Of a DNA stretch of 64,000 bases, positions 47,971 through 58,439 are shown piece after piece. The notes under the pieces are model-generated. The model did no database searches. It was given only the letters and a program-made list of their open reading frames with translations, and was not told the origin of the DNA. The position numbers were made by a program, and so were the translations under genes. Position 1 is the first letter of the stretch. Every line of letters begins with the position of its first letter. This DNA is from Triatoma infestans (lineage: Eukaryota > Arthropoda > Insecta > Hemiptera > Reduviidae), in NCBI GenBank assembly GCA_011037195.1, contig JAAEAF010006794.1, positions 87,005 to 151,004 of the forward strand. The letters are read 5' to 3'.

Positions 47971-50364
47971 CTAATAAACAATACAAAAAACAGTCTGTAC
48001 TAAACACCTAGTGAATTGAGTGCAATTTATTATTTTCAAAAAAAAGAAATATATATATTGATGCATGTGTATGTGTCTTCCATATGTTTACTTACTCTTC
48101 TCAGATGTTTTTGCTGCCACAGTTTTCGACGAAGGACCAGGTGCAATTTTATTGACAGAGGCGGTCGATTCGCTTTCTTGCTTCACTTCATCCTTTTTCT
48201 TCTTCTTTTCCGCCTTTAGTCTGGCTACTCTTGCTTCCATTTTTACTTTATTTGAATCCAAATCTTCTGACGTAGCGTTAAGAATTACTAGATCACTTTC
48301 AGAGACGGGCTTTCCACACTTACAAATAAATATAGAACTATTAACTTTGTAATCTGTTTGTTTAAATAAATCAGAAGTTATTGAATATTATTAGATACGA
48401 ATTTTAATAGTTTAGAGAAAGAATAGTGAATGAAAATTATTTATCACAGTTATTCGAGTATGTCTTTTTGGTATTACATATATTATTACCTTATGGCAAA
48501 CATTTGATTTCACTTCTTTGACGGCTCTTTCTGAAACGACACATCCACAACTCCAGTAGAAACAAAACTTGAATTTTCCATTCATTTCGAGACCAATGAC
48601 TGGACATATGTATGGTGAACTCTGATGATCAATATAAGCATCTCCTTTATCTATTCCCCCGATAAATGATGGATTTGGTGTCAAAATTAATTCCTTTACA
48701 TCCTGTTAAAAAGACACATTATAAAAGTAAATATACAAATGTCCCCTAGGGAAAAAGGATGTAATCATTCACATTCTTCATGATACTAGTAACATAATTA
48801 CAGTTCCCCACAGGTTTATACTGAAGGATGATTTGGATGCCGTAAAATGCGGTGTTAAATGAAGTTTAATATGTTAGGTAACTAGCCACTGTCTCCAGAG
48901 CTAGATTAGGAGCTTAACATGCCGCTAAGGGAGGCGATTTGTGATTCTACAGCCATCATCTTCTCCGACAAACAAACTTCTACTTTTCAGGCTATCAGAA
49001 ACAAGATTGGTATAGGATATCCTAATCCAGTCGTGTCCTACTATTCTGATATAATCAAGTCTCTCTCGTTTGATTTCTTGGGCATTTAAGGCCACAGGCA
49101 AAGAGGTGGTGTATCGCCATACTCTTGAGGCTCTAAAAGGACCTCTTATGGAACACAAACTTTTTGTAGCAGTTCAAAATGGCTCTTGATTGGAAGCATT
49201 ACAACAAGAATGTACAACTGAACTAAGGAAAGAGAAAAATAAAAAATATATTCATAGGACCTTGCATTACTGAAACTGGCCCATTAAGGCATAGGTCTAG
49301 TATTCCGCATGACAGGCTTCTGCAATTTTTAAAAGCTAAACATTGCATGGGGCTAGCAAGTGGATAAACTTTGCAGTATTTGCCAAAAGGAAGAAGAAAA
49401 CCAGAGCCTCATGCTTTATTAAAAAATTACTCAGCCTGATTAAAAGACATCTAACTGACTGCCCAAACCGCATTTCAATTAATTGATCATCATCATTCTA
49501 GACTTTGTTATAACGTTAAACAAATGCTAAATTTGTCGTTCCCTTGTTGGAATTGATGTGAAAACTATAGAAAAGATTTAAATGGCTAAAGAAATTCAAC
49601 TGCAATAATGCGATAAATATGTCAAAATGAAATACGAAGAAAAAAAAATTAATCACTAGTATTAAAAGAATTGAAATTTTATTTTTTAAACTTTTTGAAG
49701 ATTAAATCTGATTAAAGTCCTAAATGAGCTCTGAAAACGTTTAAATAAAAAAAATGATCAAAAGGTTCGGGAGCTTTTATTGCCATCAAACCAAAAACAT
49801 CGACCTTTCCTAGCATGGCAGTGAATTTCAATCAAAACTTCAAAAGATTTTTGCATTAAAACAAGCAAAATGTTGTTTGCTTGTTTTATTAACAACGGTC
49901 AACTTAGTTATTATTTATATTGATTTTTGCTTTCTAAACATCAAATTATATATAACCCTAGCAGTTCTAAAATAAAAAAAAGAATGAGAGATCTCAAAAG
50001 TTTTTCGAATGTGTTTACTATTCAAGAGTATGTTACATACCTTAATGGATTTTATATGTTTTGCAGATTCTGGAAGAGTTGTTTTGTCTAGAACACCTAA
50101 AATAACTGCATCTTTATTATACAGACGACCTAGTCCACAGGCTACAACGGGATCCCTTAGTTGGGTCTGTGAAATGCTGCAATGACGCCATAAAAATGCT
50201 AGTTCAGCAACTTTATCTTTCTAAAAAAATAATAATCGTTCGTTATAATGTCAGTTAAACAAGAGATTTATAATCTTAATATGGTTTCCTGTTACCTGCT
50301 CAGATTTCTTTTTGGTTCTAACTAGCTCATCTCTTTTAGGAATAGTACCACCATCACAACCCAT
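47783..50364 (-). CDS. Rtf2: Rtf2, replication termination factor 2 (gene span, introns included)
   Basis: Five exons, all GT-AG: 50364-50296, 50220-50041, 48702-48490, 48318-48096, 47970-47783, giving 290 residues (human RTF2 is about 306). The start MGCDGGTIPKRDELVRTKKK is the hallmark N-terminus of the family. Exon 2 has VACGLGRLYNKDAV. Exons 3-4 hold the RING-like zinc region: CPVIGLEMNGKFKFCFYWSC, CGC and NVCHKCGKPV. A lysine-rich helix follows, then the conserved C-terminal SSVYKSLFTT. In yeast the protein acts at programmed replication barriers; in vertebrates it sits at stalled forks and is removed for restart. It is nuclear, with a role in splicing also reported in fission yeast. The frame is open throughout and the copy looks functional. 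Orientation is convergent with Ror. Confidence 0.95.
48096..48318 (-). CDS. Rtf2: Rtf2 exon 4
   Basis: Starts CGKPVSESDLVILNATSEDL and continues into a charged helix, KMEARVARLKAEKKKKK. It ends one base into a codon at a perfect GTAAGT donor. Confidence 0.9.
48490..48702 (-). CDS. Rtf2: Rtf2 exon 3
   Basis: 71 codons from DVKELILTPNPSF to KSNVCHK. Carries the core of the RING-like domain. Phase 0 in and out. Confidence 0.95.
48900..49450 (+). mobile_element. decayed LINE ORF2 end inside an Rtf2 intron
   Basis: Plus-strand scraps read AICDSTAIIFSDKQTSTFQA (an RNase H SDSQA-like motif), then TGPLRHRSSIPHDRLLQF and CSICQKEEENQ, the C-terminal knuckle of RNase H LINEs. Stops and frameshifts intervene. 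It is antisense to Rtf2. Confidence 0.5.
50041..50220 (-). CDS. Rtf2: Rtf2 exon 2
   Basis: 60 codons from KDKVAELAFLWRHCSISQ to SAKHIKSIK, between a TTTAG acceptor and a GTATGT donor. Contains the first zinc-region cysteines and GRLYNKDAV. Confidence 0.95.
50296..50364 (-). CDS. Rtf2: Rtf2 exon 1
   Basis: 23 codons from the ATG complement at 50362-50364 to CAG before GTAACA. Encodes MGCDGGTIPKRDELVRTKKK followed by SEQ. Phase 0 out. Confidence 0.95.
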
Positions 50365-50780
50365 TTCAATATTTTTTTATCACGTTATTTTGAAAATATT
50401 TCTTTAAACATTCGTTTTAGATAGAATCTACCCGGTTGATTACACAAATTATTCTGATGGTCTGATTCTTATATACACTTACACTTAGCAACAGAAAGAA
50501 AGGTTATACATATTTACTAATTACTATAAAGTGATAACCTGATACTTGTATCGACATCACGCTGTATGCTATGGTCTAAACTGAATTTAAAAAACTGGTG
50601 CGAAACATTCACATTACTTTCTCTTTACTCAAATTAATACAATTTAATCAGAAATTTTCTTTAAAATTGCAACGTTACAATGCTTAGTTAGGTAGACTAA
50701 AAACCAACAAAGCGGTGGTGGGGCTAAAAACCAACAAAGCTTATGCAAATTTAAATTAAACTAACGAATCAAATTACCTT
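50365..50780 (-). promoter_or_regulatory. Rtf2 upstream region
   Basis: This stretch must hold the Rtf2 promoter and 5' UTR. No TATA box, initiator or CpG-rich core could be assigned with confidence. A GC-enriched repeat pair (CTAAAAACCAACAAAGC at about 50,697 and 50,725) is present. Confidence 0.3.
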
Positions 50781-50784
50781 CTAA

Positions 50785-50960
50785 AATATTTTATTTTTGT
50801 TTCAAATAAAAATGACACATTTCTATATATGCAGCAAGCATTCGAAGTTTAACAAAATCATGTAACCGTTTTCGAGAAAATTCCAAAAAACTTAAAAACC
50901 TAATTTGTAAAATCGTACACTGGTAAACCGATTTTGTTCCAATTTGGAATTCTGTTGATA
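50785..50960 (-). repeat. dispersed repeat, inverted partial copy
   Basis: TTTCAAATAAAAATGACACA, ATGTAACCGTTTTCGAGAAAA and GTAAACCGATTTTGTTCCAA are family landmarks in reverse. The LINE at 50976 is inserted at its edge. Confidence 0.55.
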
Positions 50961-50963
50961 GTT

Positions 50964-50975
50964 TAATTTGTATTA
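50964..50975. repeat. LINE target-site duplication, left copy
   Basis: TAATTTGTATTA, identical to 55012-55023. Confidence 0.8.
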
Positions 50976-51251
50976 TCATTGTAATTCGGGTGCCTAATGG
51001 CGCGGGACCTAAGCCTATGTGGCCTTTATCCCCCCGAGACCCCCCTATAGCCTTAATGAATCTCCCCCGGTAGCTTACCGGTTAATCTACAGTATCCCAA
51101 GATATCCCGAAACTCCAGCTCGCGCAGACAATCCTGCGGGAGTGATGCCCTCCCAAAAACACGAAACCTAGTACCAGCGAAACGGGGACACTGACAAAGG
51201 TAATGGTACACCGTTTCCCTGACTCCGTCGTCACAGTTCTGACAAATGGGA

Positions 51252-53504
51252 CTAGACGTCCTCCCTATATAACAAGTGGCTGGACACCCAAGTGTGTCCA
51301 GTCACTATCCCTATCAGGGTCCTCAGACCCGTCCTACTAAGTGACAGGAGATACTCCGAAGTTCCCTGCCTACTTGTCTTTATAAATCTTTTGAATTGGA
51401 GGCACCCCTGCGTGTCCCCCCCAGCGTTTCTCCAAAACTTTCGTCTCCCAAAGTCTAATCGTTTGACACGAAACGTCTTTGTGACAGCCACGGCTGGTTC
51501 AGGACCGCAAAATGGTTGAGATGATCCCTCCATAAGCCAACTGGTCTGCCCTCTCATTCCCCTCTATTCCCGCGTGTCCGGGTATGCAATAGAGGCGCAC
51601 CGTACCCCTCCGAGCTAAAGCATTGAGCTTCCTCCGACAATCTCCCACTAATTTCGAACTCCACCAAGGCTTACTCAAAGCCCTTAGTGCGGCCTGGCTA
51701 TCCGAGAAAATCCGCACTTCCTTGAACTCTCCCTGCCACTCCCCCACCAGGTGGCAGCATTCAATAATGCCCACCACCTCTGCCTGAAAGACCGTGGCCA
51801 ACCCACCCAAGGCCACCGAACTCCCTCTATCCAACTCCTGAAACCATGCTCCCGCTCCCGAAAGGCCAGTGCCCTCCTGCCTAGAGCCATCTGAATAGCA
51901 GCGAATAATACCGCTACCCAACTCCGTTGGCCTCGTGAGGTTATCATCCCCTATACTACTAATGATAATCTCATAATCTCTCTCAAATCCCCATTTCTAG
52001 GTCGTCTCATCAAGTTTGGATAGCAGAAATCGGTTCACTCGCCAAATTTCGTCCTTGATCCTAGTGTGATCACCCCGAAAGGTTCTCACCCATTCTCCCT
52101 TGCACCTCATTCTGAGGTACCCTTTCATTGCCTCCCCCGTTACCACGTTCTGAAGAGGGGTTAACCCCAACAGCATCTCCAATGCCAGTAATAGCCAAAC
52201 AGGCCGTGCGCTGCACTCCTAGCAATTTCTTTGCTGTTCCTTCCCACCAAGGTACCAGACCACCATGCCTTAGCGGCATAGAGTATCCTTGGCTTCACCA
52301 GCTTCTCATAACTCCCCAGGTCTTGCCCACTGATTAGTCCTACACTGCCAGAAACCTTCTGTCCCTTCTCACATACATACTCAATGTGAGCCCGCCAATT
52401 CAACGTATTGTTGATGAGGATCCCCAAGTATTTAACCTCTCTGCAAATTTGCACTTCCTTGCCGAAGAGCCGGGGTCTCGCAGTTTCCTATTCCTGGTAA
52501 AGAGAACTAAGGAGCTTTTGTCCGGGTTGACGGACAAGCCGTAGTTTCTACACCACTGCTCCACGTAAGATAACGCTGACTGCATCAAGTCACTCACCAC
52601 ACTCAGATGCTTCCCTGTGATTAGGATTACCCCATCATCGGAATACATCTGCAGGTAAAATCCCCTACGGTTCATCTCCCAAAGTAGCTCATCAACGATG
52701 GCATGAGGTCTCATAAGCACGAACAATCGAGCGAGTGGTCCAATCCACTCTCTGATCCAGGTCCTCCCCCTCAGCCGGCGGTCTACCCGGACCTAACCTA
52801 TCATTTCTCAAGGCCAAGGTAAATCTGCCCCAGTCAATTCTTCTCGGGTTTCGAAACTTCTTCACCTCTTCCATCTCAAGACGCAGGGTGATCCTAATGC
52901 CTCTATGATCGGACAACGCCCAGTCATCCATAACCTCCCAACCTGTCGTCCAGGACAAAAATTGCCTGGAGGCCACCGTAATATCTATCACCTCTTCCCT
53001 ATTCCTCATAACAAAGGTAGGTTTCTTACCTCTATTTAAAAGAAAAAGGTTTCTACTTACCAAAAACTCCGCCAATGACACCCCACGCCGGTTGGTGTCG
53101 CTACTTTCTTACAGCGTGTTGTGTGAGTTGGCGTCGAATCCAACCAGCAGTGGCAGGTTCTCCTTCTCGCACCATTCCACCAGACGCTCCACTGCCCGGC
53201 CAGGTGGTGGCTCCTCTGAGTCATAGGGTAGGTAGGCCGACGCCAAGACCAGTCTGCCTGTTACCACTCCTATCCTAATCGAAACTACCGTCAGGTCTCT
53301 GGAACAAAACTCTCTTAACATTGAACGCTCCATATTCTTAGACACCAGGACACAAGTCCTGGGCCTATCTACTCCACAATCATAAAATGTTCTCAACCCC
53401 ATACCACCCCATCCGACCACACTGCCTCGGATGGTATAGGGCTCCTGTATTAGACCTACCATCAAGGGTGTTTCCCTGATGACCTCAGCCATCTCTGCTA
53501 CCAC
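51252..53504 (-). pseudogene. LINE ORF2 (endonuclease / reverse transcriptase / RNase H), deleted and frameshifted
   Basis: The endonuclease shows LIQEPY, LVGFDANSHN and LSDHRGIR, with its frame broken between 53109 and 53081. It runs to SIVRAYE and then jumps to RPHAIVDELLWEMN and the palm block LQMYSDDGVILITG. The fingers and early palm are deleted. Thumb-region pieces (REVKYLGILINNTLNW) follow in other frames, with further shifts. The RNase H (51921-51499) keeps all four acidic positions: YSDGS, the E of FQAEVVGI, FSDSQAA, and the D of GNERADQL. It ends LRTLIGIVTGH without the usual zinc-knuckle block in frame. Confidence 0.85.
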
Positions 53505-53553
53505 TTACCTGCTCCTGTGAATGTTGTATTGGAACACTCTAAACATGAGAAGA

Positions 53554-54553
53554 CTACTTGCCTCCACTCTCCTCCTTGCCAGGCTGGCCTCGTTGTTTAT
53601 CCTCCTTCCTTTTGAAGGTGATCCTCGTTAGCTCGTAATAGGGCCTCCACTCCTTCTCCTCCAGAATCCGGAGTGAATGGGGGTCTATAAGGAACACCAT
53701 CCACATACCTTTATCCTTCTCGAAGGAGCTCAATATTCTCCAGAGATCCGTACGCAGACCAGGATTCTGCCCTGCCAAGCGCTCCAAAAATCTCTCTAGA
53801 GGACATCTCTTACCTGGCACCCAAACGGATACCCGGATCATCTTGGGGATATCCTCCCCCTCCAACATGACGTACTGTACGTCTCCTCTGGGTGTGACAG
53901 CCTGTCTGGCTGTCCAAGCCCTGGTCCTCTCGTCGCCGCAAGTGATTAGGAACATACCCTCACTTACCACGCCAGACTCCTCGAATTGTGGCCACCAGCC
54001 TTCATCATCGGTGCCCTTTCTGCTCTCAGTATCGTCCAGAGCACTCACAAGTTGTGCCCTGACGTGCTCCGCGTCGTCCTCGGTCATAACCTCACCATCT
54101 ATCCTGACCACGGCGACCTGCGGCTTGTTGGTCTTCTCGACTTTCGGGCGTTTGGCTTCGGGGACGCTTTCTGGCGTCTCCTCCGTACCCTTCTTCTTCT
54201 TTTTCTTTCTCTTCTTTCTAGACTCCCTCGTCTTGGTTTCACTCAGGGTCCGCCTTTCGGCGGTCCCCTCGCTTCGACCAGGGGAAGCCAGCAAAAGCTC
54301 CTCAATACTCTTGTTTATACTCTCTGTGGAGGCGTTCCCTCTCCAGGCCTCTCAAAGGAGAAGCCAGGAGGTTCTCGGCAGTTTCCTGCCTCGAGGATGC
54401 GCCCCCACTAAACTCACCTACTTCTACATTGGTGGAACAAGTAGCCATGACTACCGGTGTGCCTTGTTCCTCAACAACACCGGAGACCTTCGTGGTGATT
54501 TTCGCACCCTCATTTGCCACGGACTGAGGGGCTTTCTTATTTTGTTCTTTCAT
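53554..54553 (-). pseudogene. LINE ORF1 (nucleic-acid-binding protein), frameshifted
   Basis: Starts MKEQNKKAPQSVANEG (54553). A shift near 54,300-54,340 moves it into the frame that continues from LLASPGRSEGTAERRTL to GKEESGGK (53554). A strongly basic stretch (RKKRKKKKKKG) precedes a folded domain ending VFLIDPHSLRILEEKEWRPY, which resembles the DUF4780-type domain in ORF1 of some insect LINEs. No CCHC knuckle is visible. Confidence 0.7.
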
Positions 54554-55011
54554 GTTTGTTAATTTATGAAGGGGAGTTATAGTGTTAGTGAGGTATGTGT
54601 GAATGTGGTGTTGAACTGTATGGTGTTTGCTGTTTCCTCACCAGGTCCCTACGACTACAGGTACCTGGACGAATCCCCAGCGTGTAAGTCGCTCCCCCAC
54701 GTCCGCTGCAGGTCCTCCAGTGTCCAAATAGACTCTCTGAAGTGAAGACCTGTTTTCGGAGGCCCAAGAATGGGCCTCGTCAGGGCAGCGTGAGATCGCT
54801 GGTGTTTCTGTGATGTAGAGTAAGTGAAATTGTTGCCACGGCGGGTGCAGAGTAAATGTCGTGTAGCCCCGTCGTGGTGTCTGCCGCCCTTGTCCGATTG
54901 GCCGTGCAAAGCACGTCGTCCAGTCCCCGCGGCGTGGACGCTCGGGTTGGCTCCAACCCCGCGACTGGAATCGCGTAGGCTTTCCACTAGTCACAGGGCT
55001 GTTTGGGGACC

Positions 55012-55023
55012 TAATTTGTATTA
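55012..55023. repeat. LINE target-site duplication, right copy
   Basis: TAATTTGTATTA, exact match to 50964-50975. Confidence 0.8.
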
Positions 55024-55029
55024 AAATTT

Positions 55030-55349
55030 ATAATTGGAAAAACCACATATTATACTGAAGTGGTACTTTAAAGGGAAGCGTAACGCTACTGTTTCCGCAG
55101 AATTCGCCTAAAAATCAATTTTCCCGGGAAAATATTTCAAATAAAATTATTTATGTGTGTAGATACTAGGCGAAGATTAAAGAAAATCACGAAAAACTGA
55201 TAATGTCATTCAGTAAAGTCGCACTTTTGCTTGATGGATTTTGCCCGAAATCTTCCTCTTTGATGCGGTCGGTGGTCGTGCCTGAATGGAATACTAAGAT
55301 TGAGCTTCCTGCGCCTTTTTCTTTTTGTGATATTCTGTTAAAACACACA

Positions 55350-55394
<45 letters not shown>

Positions 55395-55510
55395 TAGCTA
55401 AATATATTTTTTTTCTATTCCTGGGACCCAAAAATATATATAATCGTTAAAAATTCAATTTCGAAAATCTGGCACAATCGCAATATCGTATACTAAGAGT
55501 AAGAGAAAGT
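55030..55510 (-). repeat. dispersed GT-microsatellite repeat with long (AC)n
   Basis: Minus orientation. An (AC)n run occupies about 55,341-55,394, with one CATACA interruption. Family landmarks GATGGATTTTGCCCGAAATC, GAGCTTCCTGCG and CTAAGAGTAAGAGAAAGT are present. Confidence 0.75.
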
Positions 55511-55904
55511 TAAAATTGGCCTAAATGTTAAATTTCAGTTTTCTTCTTTCCGGGCTTATATAACCAATTTAATGCTAAGGAAAATTTCTATCAATTTTGA
55601 AGTTAGTCTGCTAAAATTTGTTTTGTTTTGTGCTAAAATAAATTTAGTGTTCTTCAAATTCGTATTTATAAGTAAAATGAACATCCTGCTAAAGAGCCGC
55701 GTATTTGAGGCATGCATCCCCTCTCCGTTCACTATCTTCAACAGGAGAGGTAATGTCGACTTATATCTACTCAGAGTGCGAGTAAAGGAGTATGCTAGGA
55801 ATAAGAAGAGCTCAAAAAATCAAGTGAATATTTTCATAATTTGGTGCAGTTGAATACAAGTAACATTTTGAATCAAAGGATATACAATTAGCAGCCGATC
55901 ATTT

Positions 55905-56228
55905 TTGCACGTTACGGGCCTTCAGTATATTCCATTTAGAAGGGAAACCGGAACAACGAATGTGGTGAAAGCGGCATTATTGCTTAAATGGAATTGGGCA
56001 GGACACGTGGCCAGGATGAGGGAGGATAGCTGGGCGAGGATATTAACATCATGGATCCTTAAGATAAATAGGAAAAGAGGAATACAGTTAACGGCGATCC
56101 GGATAAATTTTGTGGGGGTCTGTGGAGCTGAGCAGCACAAAACAAGAACTGTTGGAAGAATCAAGGAGAGGCTTTTGCCCTTCGATGGGCCTAGTTACCA
56201 ATTAAATTATGTTGTCCCTTTATTTTAG
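55905..56228 (+). mobile_element. LINE ORF2 C-terminal fragment
   Basis: An open stretch includes LLLKWNWAGHVARMREDSWA and RILTSW, the WKWAGHVAR-type motif near the C-terminus of many non-LTR retrotransposon polyproteins. The expected RGRPP-like continuation is degenerate. It has no start and no upstream RT. Confidence 0.7.
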
Positions 56229-56639
56229 GTTTTACTTTTTCAGTTTATTGCTTCTTTTTTTAATCAGATTGTAAGAATTATTTTCATTTTAAAGAGTTAT
56301 TTACTTTTACAGAGTAATTTAGTATTTAAGATTATATTCAAGTAATATTTTGTGTCACTTTATAATTGGTAATAAAGACTGTTGTTATTATTAAATTTTT
56401 GTTGAAGCAATAATTGATTTAAAACAGGTTTTTTTCTCTAGAACAGGAAATCGCAAATGTGACGATTGCTTAAATTCAGTTTAAAGAAGACTGGCAACTA
56501 GGCAAACTTTTTTTCTATGTATCCATATGAAAACAATAAAATGTTACTTATACTCCATTTCCTAAGATCTTTTATTGATGATTCCAGTGTTTTCTTTAAG
56601 CCAATTACTTTCTTATGGAAGGATATTTTTTTAAAATTT

Positions 56640-56868
56640 TTAATTTAAGGCGCCTCAATATACCTTAGTGGTTATTTGCGCCGGGAGCCTTCTCAGTGCA
56701 CTGCTGGCCTCTAGACAGTGTTCACTCGTTACAGTGTCACTTCACCGGACAGTGAGTGTAGAGGCTCCTAGGAAGAAAATCTAAGGGTAGCACGGCTATT
56801 CAAAACCGGGATCTCCGCGCTGCTAGCCCAGTGCGTTACCTCTGAGCTAATTCCTTCCCAAGAAATGA
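56640..56868 (-). mobile_element. tRNA-derived SINE, near full length
   Basis: On the minus strand: GGGAAGGAATTAGCTCAGAG, GCGGAGATCCCGGTTTTGAA (decayed B box), GTGCTACCCTTAGATTTTCT, CTAGGAGCCTCTACACTCAC and GGCGCAAATAACCAC. It ends GAGGCGCCTTAAATTAAAAA. Confidence 0.75.
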
Positions 56869-56959
56869 TATAAATTTGTGGACAAGGCCTTATCCGGTGC
56901 AATCTAGATTTATTTTCATTTACATTCGTGCCGTTCGTCATGTATATTAGTGTTTACAA

Positions 56960-57020
56960 GCAGAGCCCGCTCTAGGGGCGGGCAACCCGGACATTTGTCC
57001 GGGGCACCATTTGGCTGTAA
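56960..57020 (+). repeat. possible DNA-transposon terminus
   Basis: CAGAGCCCGCTCTAGGGGCG with a small hairpin around CCGGACATTTGTCCGG. CAG-starting GC-rich ends like this occur in hAT-type elements. No opposite end was found. Confidence 0.3.
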
Positions 57021-57295
57021 GTGCGGGAAAAATATTTTTGTGTTAAATATTCAAATTTCACTAATCGATTTTTTCGCTAAAAATTTATAGTGCATAGCGT
57101 ATTTATATTGTTTATGTCTTAAAGCTAAAAATATTTACTTTATTATAGAAAAATAATCGCAGAATTTGTAAAGGACGATGCTTGAACTTGTTTAAACAAG
57201 CATATACTTCTCTGAACAGAATAGCATTAGCGCGCAAACAGAGTGCTGCTTCAGCTTGTGTTTGAACATGCATAGACCTCTTAAAAAAATATATA

Positions 57296-58252
57296 CACTG
57301 CTGGTAAAAAGTTTGGGACCACCTAGAATAAAAATGTATTATATTTATTTTTGTTAATTTACTGATTTGTTATGAATGAAATAAAATGTCAGTAATTCAT
57401 AAATATTATATTTAATCTATATACAATAATATAAGCGATCACAAATTCATTACAAAGTGTAAATCTTTTCCAAAAATAAATTTCGACTAAACGGCTTTTT
57501 CATCAAAGTGACCACCTCTCCGCTTAATTACCTCTCTTATATTTCTAGGCATGTCTCAATCAATCTATTGATTGTTTCGAATTCAATATTACTCCACACA
57601 CTGAATAGTATCTGCTGAATAATTCTGCATTTGGAGAATTAGGGCACTTGATAAGAACTTTTCCATCTAGCTCATCCCACAAAAATGCAATTGGGTTCAA
57701 GACCGGGGTTCGCGAGGGCCAGACCATATTGACACGTATTTTTCATCTTCTTTTTCCTCAAGGTATTGTCTACATAATTTGGAAGTATGTTTAGTGTCAC
57801 TGTCCTGTTGCATAATCATTTTTTCCTCAATCAATCGCTGACCGCAGGATAAGACGTGATTTTCTAAACCGCTTTTATAATTTTCTTTTTTCATTATCCC
57901 GTCAATACGGACGAGATCACCTATTCCATAGCGTGAAAAACATCCCCAAACATGACCGAGCCCTTTCTGTGCATAACGGTGGGTATTATGCATTATGGAT
58001 GTAGTTTTTCTGAGCTGAAAGGTTCCTCCAACTTTTCACTGTGAAGTTTTTGTATTTCAAGCCCACTCTGAACATTTCTTCTTGTATTTAATAATGGTTT
58101 CAGCGATGCAACTCTTCGTAACAAGTTCGCTTGAGAAAGACGCCTTTGAACAGTTGAGAAATTGGCCTCGAACTTGTTTAATAACTTCCCCTCTGATTTT
58201 TGGAGCTGTGAGTCGTCTATTTCTTTTACTTCATAAAATAATGAATTCATCC
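57296..58252 (-). mobile_element. Tc1/mariner-like transposase remnant
   Basis: One terminus is intact: TA then CACTGCTGGTAAAAAGTTTG (57296), a Tc1-type inverted repeat followed by GGACCACC. Minus-strand coding runs towards it: VQRRLSQANLLRRVASLKPL (58,100-58,150), KKLHSEKLEEPF-like, HVWGCFSRYGIGDLVRIDGI, LENHVLSCGQRLIEEKMIMQ with a QQDSDTKHTSK block (normally QQDNDPKHT), then NPIAFLWDELDGKV in another frame. Frameshifts and stops are present. The N-terminal end is cut at about 58,252, where LINE sequence begins. Confidence 0.8.
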
Positions 58253-58254
58253 TC

Positions 58255-58346
58255 ACCTGTGGTTGTTGATTTTGGTCTCCCGGAGGGGTGTAAACCCCGC
58301 AAAGGACGTGTGCCGGGGTTTCTCCTAGGCCTTGCAGAAACGGCAA
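58255..58346 (-). mobile_element. LINE 3'-end scrap
   Basis: On the minus strand FLQGLGETPAHVLCGVYTPP matches the C-terminal knuckle end of the LINE family at 29,413-29,760. The nucleotide blocks GTGTGCCGGGGTTTC and CTTGCAGAA are shared. It abuts the truncated Tc1 transposase. Confidence 0.65.
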
Positions 58347-58439
58347 AATCCATCCGACAGTGCGAATTTACTGAATTTTTTTTTTTCAATTTTTCGTGAT
58401 GTTCTCGAAATTGGCTGCAACGATTTTCTTTAAACGTTG

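Larger units (their letters stand above)
50976..55011 (-). mobile_element. non-LTR retrotransposon (I/R1/LOA-type), nearly full length with internal deletion
   Basis: A GC-richer 4.0-kb block in AT-rich DNA, bracketed by exact 12-bp direct repeats. On the minus strand, in order: GC-rich 5' UTR (55,011 to about 54,555), ORF1 (54553-53554, one frameshift), ORF2 endonuclease (53504-52692, frame broken near 53,100), a reverse-transcriptase part starting abruptly at the palm (about 52,726), RNase H (51921-51499), C-terminal end (to about 51,252) and 3' UTR with an ACAATGATAATAC end. About 1 kb normally present between endonuclease and palm is missing. The copy cannot be autonomous. Confidence 0.9.

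Noticed and set aside
53843..54562. Plus-strand 239-residue open frame
   Set aside because: It is antisense to LINE ORF1 and serine/leucine-rich by composition, without any motif.
55187..55397. Open frames rich in Cys/Val or Thr/His
   Set aside because: They are translations of the (AC)n microsatellite within a dispersed repeat.
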